Source: Primulina eburnea (lineage: Eukaryota; Streptophyta; Magnoliopsida; Lamiales; Gesneriaceae). Taken from it: a stretch of DNA of 64,000 bases. A model generated the notes under the pieces. That model did no database searches. It was given only the letters and a program-made list of their open reading frames with translations, and had not been told where the DNA came from. How positions within the stretch are numbered: the first letter of the stretch is position 1; each line of letters opens with the position of its first letter. Shown here in pieces: positions 56,974-64,000 of this stretch. Made by a program: the position numbers and the translations under genes. The stretch covers positions 45,498 through 109,497 of the forward strand of contig NW_027331331.1 in assembly GCF_022965805.1 (NCBI RefSeq), given 5' to 3'.

Positions 56974-57764
56974 TGGGCGGTTCAAATCTTCGACCTCGTG
57001 CCCAAGGTCAGGTATTTGCGCTGAACCAGGATCAGGCTGCAGATGAGACAGGGAGAGTCATAGCAGGTAATTTTTGTTTATGCGGTATTCCTGCTTTTGT
57101 TCTTATTGATACCGGAGCATCACATTCATTCATTTCTGCACGATTTGTTAAGCGTCATAAGTTACCGTATGTTTCTCTAGACGTCATTCTTTCCGTTTTT
57201 ACTCCGATGGGTCATTCGATGTTAGCAAAGCGTCTAGTAATGGGTTGTCCTTTAGATTTTGAGGGTAACGAGTTGACTGCGAATCTTATGATCCTAGAGA
57301 TGGAAGATTTTGATTGTATTCTGGGTATAGACCTGTTGACTACCTACCGAGCTACTGTGGATTGTTACCAGAAGCTTGTTCAGTTTCGTACGACTGAGAG
57401 CTCTAGTTGGTTTTTCTATGGTGAGGGAGCGCGACCTCCGATGCCAGTGGTATCTGCTCTGAAAGCCTGTCGTGCTTTAGAGTCGGGCGGGGAAGGCTAC
57501 CTCATCTATGCGATTGATTCATCCACAAGTAGTGTTGGTACAGATGATATTCCAGTGGTTTGTGAGTTTCCTGATGTTTTCCCAGATGAGATTCCTGGTT
57601 TTCCTCCGATTAGAGAGGTGGAATTTGGCATCGAGTTAATGCCAGGGACTACACCGATTTCTCGTGCCCCCTATCGTCTTGCTCCGTCAGAGATGAGGGA
57701 ATTGAAGCAGCAATTGCAGGATCTTCTTGATAAAGGTTATATTCGTCCGAGTGTTTCACCTTAG
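56799..57764 (+). pseudogene. Zinc knuckle, protease and start of RT
   Basis: Real homology starts at about 56815, after the frameshift. It shows a CX2CX4HX4C knuckle (CFQCGEMGHLKKNC), the protease motif [12 protein letters not shown] with the ILGIDLLTTYRATVDC segment, and the RT approach RAPYRLAPSEMRELKQQL and LLDKGYIRPSVSP. It ends at TAG (57762-57764), where relatives have Trp in PWGAPVLFV, so TGG to TAG. The ATG at 56799 is only the first one available; translation would have come from gag. Confidence 0.9.
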
Positions 57765-59921
57765 GGAGCTCCAGTCTTGTTTGTCAAGAAAAAGGATGGA
57801 TCGATGCGATTGTGTATTGATTATCGCCAGCTGAATCGTGTGACGATCAAAAACAAGTATCCATTACCTCGTATTGATGACTTGTTCGATCAGCTTCAGG
57901 GTACCTCTGTTTACTCCAAGATTGACTTGTGATCGGGTTATCATCAGATGAGAGTCAGAGATGATGATATTTCCAAGACTGCATTTCGTACTCGATATGG
58001 GCATTACGAGTTTCTAGTTATGCCATTCGGATTGACAAATGCGCCAGCGGTGTTCATGGATCTGATGAACCGAATCTTTCGGGATTTTCTAGATCAGTTT
58101 GTTGTGGTTTTCATCGACGATATCTTGATTTATTCTCACAATGTGGAAGAGCATACCCATCACTTGAGGATGGTGTTGCAGATTCTTCGCGAGAAGCAAT
58201 TGTATGCTAAGCTGAGTAAGTGCGAGTTCTGGATTAATCGTGTAGTATTCCTTGGTCATGTGATTTCCAAGGAAGGAGTTTCTGTGGATCCTAGCAAGAT
58301 TGAGGCAGTGCTGAATTGGTCACGTCCGACGACTGTGGCCGAGATCCGTAGTTTTCTAGGTCTGGCAGGGTATTATCGTTGCTTCATCGTGAATTTCTCT
58401 CAGGTAACTAGACCATTGACGCAGCTTACTCGGAAGGATGTTCCATTTGAGTGGTCATCTGAGTGCGAAGATAGTTTCAGAGAGCTTCGTCGACTTCTGA
58501 CTTCTGCACCTGTTTTGGCGTTACCGTCAGGATCTGATGGTTTCCGTGTTTATACCGATGCCTCCTTTCAAGGCTTAGGGTGTGTGTTGACGCAGAATGG
58601 TCATGTGATCGTTTATGCTTCCAGACAGTTAAAATCTCACGAGGAGAAGTACCCTATTCATGATCTAGAATTAGCTGCTATTGTGTTTGCGCTAAAGATC
58701 TGGCGTCATTATTTGTACGGTGTTCAGTTTGAAATCTTTACTGACCATAAGAGTCTTAAGTATCTGTTCACTCAGGCTGAGTTTAACATGAGACAACGTC
58801 GTTGGATGGATCTACTTAAGGATTATGACTGTGTGATCAAGTACCATCCAGGTTCTGCGAATCTCACAGCCGATGCTCTTAGTCGCAAGGTGAGAGCCTC
58901 TGCACTTCAGACCAATGCTATGTCTAGTGCTGTCCAGGATTGTTGTTCGTTGGGGTTTAAGTTCAAACATCGGAAAGGTATGGAGAGCATTCGTGTTGCT
59001 ACCATTTTATCTGAGCCAACTTTGTTCACTCGGATTCGAGATGCTCAGATGTCTGATCTCAAGACTCAGAGATTAGCTCGGTTGGTTGGTGGAGATAGCA
59101 ATTTCCATTATCAGACTAATGGTCTTCTGTGTTTGTCTAATCGGGTTGTAGTACCAGAGGATGATACTTTGAGGGAAGAGATCTTGTCTCAGGCTCATCG
59201 AAGCAAGTTGAGTGTTCATCCGGGAAGCAATAAGATGTATAAAGATTTGAGGACACGATTTTGGTGGAAAGGGATGAAGCGCAGCATTTATCAGTTTGTC
59301 TCCAAGTGTCTAGTTTGTCAGCAGGTTAAGGCAGAGCACCGTCGACCTGGAGGATTATTGTTGAATTTACCTATTCCTGAGTGGAAGTGGGAGCATATCA
59401 CGATGGACTTTATTACTCACTTGCCATTGTCTTCGAGGAACAGTGATGCTATTTGGGTAGTGGTGGATCGACTCACCAAGTCTGCTCATTTTCTGCCATA
59501 TAACCGTGATTTCACTTTCGATCGTATGGCTCGATTGTATATTCAAGAGATTTTACGTTTGCATGGAGTGCCAGTCAGTATTGTTAGTGACAGAGATCCT
59601 CGTTTTACCTCACGATTTTGGGGTAGTTTCCAGTCAGCATTGGGTACTTCACTAAGTTTGAGTACGGCTTATCATCCAGAGACCGACGGTCAGTCAGAGA
59701 GGACTATCCGTACACTTGAGGATATGTTGCGAGCTTGTGTTATGGATTTCGGAACCGCTTGGCAGGATCATTTGCCTTTGATGGAGTTCGCGTACAACAA
59801 CAGCTATCATCGTAGTATTGGTATGGCACCATTTGAGGCGTTGTATGGGCGACGTTGTCGTACTCCATTATTCTGGGACGAAGTTGGGGAACGACATGTT
59901 GAGGGACCAGAGTTAGTCTAG
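57765..59921 (+). pseudogene. RT, RNase H and integrase N-terminal and core, with an internal stop
   Basis: Same frame as the protease fragment. A second stop, TGA at 57930-57932, falls in DLRSGYHQ (CGA to TGA). From 57933 the frame is open to 59921. RT has the FIDDILIYS catalytic pair near 58115. RNase H has [14 protein letters not shown] and [21 protein letters not shown]. The integrase HHCC region ([16 protein letters not shown] ... CLVCQQVK) is followed by the catalytic core with [16 protein letters not shown] and DGQSERTI. It ends at TAG (59919-59921), consistent with CAG to TAG, shortly after LFWDEVGER. Confidence 0.93.
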
Positions 59922-60431
59922 CAGGCTATTGATAAGGTTGCAGTAATCAAGAAGCGGATTAAGACTGCTCAGGATCGACAGGCTAGTTATGCGAACATCA
60001 AGAGTCGACCTCTTCAATTTCAGCCAGGTGAGAAAGTGTTTCTCCGAGTTTCGCCTTTTCGCAGGATTTTGAGATTTGGTCTCAAGCGTAAGCTGTCTCC
60101 GAGATTTATTGGTCCATTTGAAATATTGGAAAGCGTGGGAGATTTGGCTTACAGACTTGCATTGCCGCCGTACCTATCAAGTATTCATGATGTATTCCAC
60201 GTATCTTTGTTGAGACGATATGTAGCAGATGAGTCTCACATCTTACATCCCTCTGAAGTTCAACTTGATTCGGATTTGTCTTACGTGGAACGACCAGTTC
60301 GGATTCTCGATTGCAAAGACAAGGTGTTGCGGAATAAGATCATTCCTCTTGTCTTAATTCAGTGGCAGCGCAGAGGCACTGAAGAAGCCACTTGGGAGTT
60401 AGAGAGCCGTATGCGTTCAGGGCTCTTTTGA
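59922..60431 (+). pseudogene. Integrase C-terminal part with chromodomain-like end
   Basis: Same frame after the TAG; the first ATG is at 60036. It shows EKVFLRVSPFRR, KLSPRFIGPFEIL, YRLALPPYLSSIHDVFHVSL and VLIQWQRRGTEEATWELE. It ends earlier than relatives (RMRSGLF), so the extreme C-terminus may be altered by a small deletion. The span between 60432 and 60580 holds no gene and forms the 3' untranslated part. Confidence 0.88.
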
Positions 60432-60580
60432 GTTGTACTGTAGTTGTACTATGGATGTATGTGTGTTTTTCCGTTGTAAACCAAACATCGGTTGTATTCA
60501 ACAGTATTTTAGCTGTTTTTCGATGCTGTGATTTCGTTTCGTTCTTCTTCTAGCCTGATTTCGAGGACGAAATCTTTTTA

Positions 60581-60592
60581 AGTGGGGGAGAA
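60581..60592 (+). promoter_or_regulatory. Polypurine tract of the 52-62 kb gypsy element
   Basis: AGTGGGGGAGAA directly precedes the 3' LTR start TGTAGTAGCCC. Upstream, atttcgaggacgaaat forms a short palindrome that also precedes the tract in the other gypsy elements. Confidence 0.9.
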
Positions 60593-62146
60593 TGTAGTAG
60601 CCCGAATCCTATTTATTTAAATAAACATGATTAAGTATCTTTAATTAAGTAAATCATGCGTAATTTGGCTTTAGAGTTCGTGTGAGTAAGCCGAGGTGTA
60701 GCCAGAAAGGGAAGATCAGCCCGGGGAGGAAGATCAGCCCGGGAAGGGAAGAGCAGCCCGGGAATAGTATTTGGTTGACACGCCTGCCGGGCAGGTGTCA
60801 AGTGCATGGTAATTGTTGAACACGTTCATGCATGTAAGGTGAGGTGTCTTTGTGCATGCTGCCTAGCGACAGATGGCCGGATGCATGGGATTTGGTTGAC
60901 ACGTTCATGCATGTAAGGTGAGGTGTCTTTGTGCATGCTGCCTAGCAACAGATGTCCGGATGCATGGGATTTGGTTGACACGTTCATGCAGACCGAGGTC
61001 TATAAATAGGCCATGGTATTTCTCATTGTGGAGGGGGTACTGTGTGTTTAAATGCAAGTTTTAGCTCTCTAGAGCAGCCCAGAAAGGGAAGAGCAGCCCG
61101 GGAAGGGAAGATCAGCCCGGGAAGGGAAGAGCAGCCAGGAAGGGAAGATCAGCCCGGGAAGGGAAGAGCAGCCAGAAAGGGAAGAGCAGCCCGGGAAGGG
61201 AAGATCAGCCCGGGAAGGGAAGAGCAGCCCGGGACAGAGCAGCCGGGCATAGCCGACGGTTCGAGAAGGTCAGTCAGGGAGCTCAATATTGTCAGGGCTG
61301 ACGACGGACTAGACCCGATTGATAGGATTTCCTGTGGACTAGGATTGCTTTACTAGAGGTACGAAAGTACTATCTGAGATATCCTGGTCGAGTATACATT
61401 CTTATATGTGTTGCATGATTATTTGCTGCATCGATATATGTCATATGATGCATGCTATTATGTCACGCTTATTGCTGCATGTTACATTTCATCTTGAGCC
61501 GTATCTCTTTCGAGATAGCCTTTATTGTTGAGCTGTATCTCTTTCGAGATAAGCCATATCTTGTGGGGCCGCTCAGCCCTGTCTTGTGGACGCATGGACA
61601 CCGAGAGTACACAGTGGCCGACGGGTCCGGAGGGCTTCGGTGATCCGGGACATTTTAGGTCCACGTCTGATCTTGTAGTGGATGCAGTGACCCAGAGGAG
61701 TACCACGCGGCACTATCCACTTGGCGCCTCTAGACTGAGCATATTGAAATCTTTTGTGACTCCCGTTTCTTGACTACCCTGGTATCATATCATAGCATGT
61801 GCATTTCATATAGGCTTGTATACTCATGCTTTTGTACTGGGCGTTCTTATCGCTCACGTCCTCGTTTTTCTTTATCTTGGACACCCCATTCCCACGGGGC
61901 AGGTCTCAGGTTGGAGGGCTCAGGAGGAGGAGGAGGACGTTGAGTAGCCATTTGTTTTAGTTATCAGTACTGCTTTGTTTCGAGACAGTTGTACCATTTA
62001 TTGTTGTTTGAATTATTCTGGACTTCGATTGGGTTGTATATCTATCGTTTGTTGACCTTTTCCGCCATTATCTCTGATTGTAATTAATTAATTTAATTGC
62101 ATGCTTAAATCTTGATTAGTAGGTGATTCTGGAACGGGTCACTACA
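60593..62146 (+). repeat. 3' LTR of the 52-62 kb gypsy element
   Basis: 1554 bp, matching 52349-55923 without the solo LTR. It carries the TATA box at 61001-61010 and the AGCCCGGGAAGGGAAG clusters, and shows the empty site of the solo LTR near 61697. It ends CACTACA, followed by GAGGA. Confidence 0.95.
61001..61010 (+). promoter_or_regulatory. TATA box of the gypsy 3' LTR
   Basis: TATAAATAGG, the exact counterpart of 52808-52817. In a 3' LTR it could drive transcription outward into the copia RT remnant. Confidence 0.65.
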
Positions 62147-62151
62147 GAGGA

Positions 62152-63251
62152 GCTGGAACCTCAGATTCGATAGTACAATCAAAGAGTTTGGTTTTACTAA
62201 GAATCCTGAGGAACCCTGTGTGTATAAGAAGGTCAGTGGGAGTGCTGTGACATTCCTTGTTCTTTATGTTGATGACATTCTACTCATTGGGAATGATGTA
62301 GGAATGTTGCAATCAACAAAGATATGGTTAGCAAGTAAGTTCTCAATGCAGGACTTGGGTGAAGCATCTTTTGTATTGGGAATACAGATCTATAGAGATA
62401 GATCAAGAAGATTGCTTGGTCTCACCCAGTCCACATACATTGATACCATCGTGAAGCGGTTCTCGATGGATGAGTCCAAGAGAGGACATCTACCAATGTG
62501 TCATGGCGTGTCCCTATCCAAGTCTATGTCTCCCAAGACTGATGCAGAGATAGCGGCGATGACACGAATTCCGTATGCTTCGGCTATTGGTAGTATCATG
62601 TATGGGATGATATCTACACGTCCTGACGTGGCATTTGCACTAAGTGTAGTGAGTAGATATCAATCCAACCCTGGTCTTCCACACTGGAAAGCTGTGAAAG
62701 ACATCCTCAAGTATTTGAGAAGGACCAATAAGTTGTTTTTGGTCTTTAGGGGTGGAGAACTAAAATTGGAAGGCTATACCGACTCTAGCTTCCAAAGCGA
62801 TGTTGATGACTCGAAGTCAACCTCCGGATTCATATTCATGCTCAATGGTGGTGCTGTCTCTTGGAAGAGTTCCAAGCAAGACAGTACTGCGGATTCCACT
62901 ACTGAGGCAGAATACATTGCTGCATCGGCTGCAGCAAAGGAGGCTGTTTGGATTAGGAATTTCGTCCAAGAGTTGGGCGTCATTCCAAATGGAGTTGCTC
63001 CTATCCCGGTGATGTGCGACAACACGGGAGCCATAGCTCAGGCGAAGGAGCCAAGGTCTCATCAGAAGTCCAAACACGTATTGAGAAAGTACCACATCCT
63101 CAGAGAGATCGTGGAAAGAGGAGATGTCACGATTGACAAAGTCGGCTCCGCAGATAATGTTGCTGATCCACTAACTAAGCCTTTACCAGGACCATCATTC
63201 GAGAAGCATCGCGAATCAATGGGTCTGAAGTATATGGGTAGTTGGCTCTAG
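62152..63251 (+). pseudogene. Copia RT C-terminal part and RNase H
   Basis: The frame resumes after the duplicated GAGGA and is open to the natural stop at 63249-63251; the first ATG is at 62220. RT continues with the catalytic YVDDILLIGND near 62266, then LGIQIYRDRSRRLLGLTQ and RPDVAFALSVVSRYQSNP. RNase H shows EGYTDSSFQSDVDDSKSTSG, SWKSSKQDSTADSTTEAEYI, the CDNTGAI motif and SKHVLRKYHILRE. The stop is followed by a polypurine tract and the 3' LTR, so this is the authentic C-terminus. Confidence 0.95.
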
Positions 63252-63254
63252 TGC

Positions 63255-63264
63255 AAGTGGGAGA
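63255..63264 (+). promoter_or_regulatory. Polypurine tract of the copia element
   Basis: AAGTGGGAGA lies one base upstream of the 3' LTR start TGTTAGAG, the usual plant copia arrangement. Confidence 0.85.
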
Positions 63265-63265
63265 T

Positions 63266-64000
63266 TGTTAGAGTAGGTGCACGTCGAGCCAAGTGTTGGC
63301 CGACTGTTCACAATGAAACTCTTTGTATAAACGATCTTTATTTTATTAATATTTGAATTTTTTAATTTGGCGCATCTTTATCTTTATACCCATGCTAGTT
63401 GCATAGATAAAGTCCTTGAATATACAAATAGTAGAAAGAATATGAGATGCTCATATGATGAGTATCATGAAACTCATATTTGGAATACTGTATATTCTAA
63501 ACCGTTCCTAGTCGATTCAGCCGCCACTAAGAAGGATAAAGGCCGCTCGAGTTAGAGACTAGTATCTGCGATGTGAGTACCATGTTTCATTGGTAGGGGA
63601 CATTGTGATGTCCGAGCATGCAGATAGGTGCTCCTGGTAGAGTGCACTGAACAACCCTCTATAAAGGACTTTCCAAGTGGTTCTCACTTATCGAGTGGAA
63701 ATGTCCTAGTTTATGGTTGTACACCATTAGTCCTTATGACCCGGGACAACATTGAGACTCTATGTGCTAGCGTTTCACTTTAACTTGTTTACCGACTCTT
63801 ATGGGGTCATCAGGTGGCAAGATTGGGTGTTGCGGCGAAACATATAGGAGTCGATGCATTGTAGCCGGGGATTCACCGCTTACCTACAGGTATGGATATC
63901 CTATGTGTTTTTCATGTATGTGTGGGTTGAAATCTCTGATCAGAGTATGGTGGTAATTATGAAAGGGGTTTCATAGATTACACCATCGATGCAACCACAA
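63266..64000 (+). repeat. 3' LTR of the copia element, truncated by the window end
   Basis: The first 735 bp align base for base with 45638-46372, with only scattered substitutions (for example near 63348, 63361 and 63569). The remainder is outside the window. Confidence 0.95.

Larger units (their letters stand above)
52349..62146 (+). mobile_element. Ty3/gypsy retrotransposon inserted in copia RT, about 7.8 kb plus a nested solo LTR
   Basis: Starts TGTAGTAGCCCGAATCC and ends CGGGTCACTACA. TSD GAGGA is at 52344-52348 and 62147-62151. It has the same orientation as the host copia. The LTRs are at 52349-55923 (interrupted) and 60593-62146, with a primer-binding site at 55928 and a polypurine tract at 60581. 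The coding frame is broken by one frameshift in the gag knuckle, two stops in RT and one in integrase. The ends of the polyprotein again look chromovirus-like. Confidence 0.95.
45638..64000 (+). mobile_element. Ty1/copia retrotransposon, extending past the window end, split by a nested gypsy element
   Basis: The 5' LTR begins TGTTAGAGTAGGTGC at 45638 and an identical start recurs at 63266. The copy distance of 17628 bp is kept to the last base, so 45638-46372 and 63266-64000 align without net indels. Internally it has gag, protease, integrase, RT and RNase H in copia order. The pol gene is split at 52348/62147 by the gypsy insertion, with TSD GAGGA inside RT. One nonsense codon lies at 52147. 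The end of the 3' LTR and the right-hand target duplication are outside the window. Confidence 0.95.

Overview
The window looks like nuclear heterochromatin of a flowering plant, probably a eudicot; no order can be fixed from the sequence. I find no single-copy host gene, rRNA or tRNA. Everything reads as one large satellite array plus LTR retrotransposons inserted into it, several of them nested. The plant assignment rests on chromovirus-like Ty3/gypsy and Ty1/copia polyproteins, initiator-tRNA-Met primer-binding sites, TG...CA LTRs and 5-bp target-site duplications (TSDs).

Backbone: a tandem array with a 363-364 bp unit occupies 815-18241, 29144-32391 and 42092-45637 (about 24.2 kb, about 67 units once insertions are removed). 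On the minus strand each unit is a piece of the integrase catalytic core of a Ty3/gypsy element. The units are joined head to tail by an out-of-frame junction and all carry a lost catalytic aspartate. This retrotransposon-coding-derived satellite is the most unusual object here.

Insertions, left to right. (a) 1-814: end of a minus-oriented LTR that abuts the array. (b) 18242-29143: a plus-oriented solo LTR (TSD CCCTC), itself split by (c) 18522-27338, a nearly intact 8.8-kb Ty3/gypsy element (TSD CGGGC, two LTRs about 1% apart, a single nonsense codon between RNase H and integrase). (d) 32392-42091: a minus-oriented, decayed Ty3/gypsy element (TSD GAATC); its 3' LTR holds a solo LTR at 33158-35048 (TSD AAAAC). 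(e) 45638 to beyond the window end: a plus-oriented Ty1/copia element, whose reverse transcriptase is split by (f) 52349-62146, a Ty3/gypsy element (TSD GAGGA), whose 5' LTR holds (g) a solo LTR at 53512-55476 (TSD GTACC).

Each autonomous element has the expected order: LTR, primer-binding site, gag, protease, then RT-RNase H-integrase (gypsy) or integrase-RT-RNase H (copia), polypurine tract, LTR. Most are broken by nonsense codons, many explicable as C-to-T or G-to-A changes, plus small indels. The LTRs carry their own short-motif arrays (CCGCGGGTGCGGT, CGCGCATATGCGCG, AGCCCGGGAAGGGAAG, a 51-bp minisatellite), and several related LTRs share a hairpin whose arms covary.
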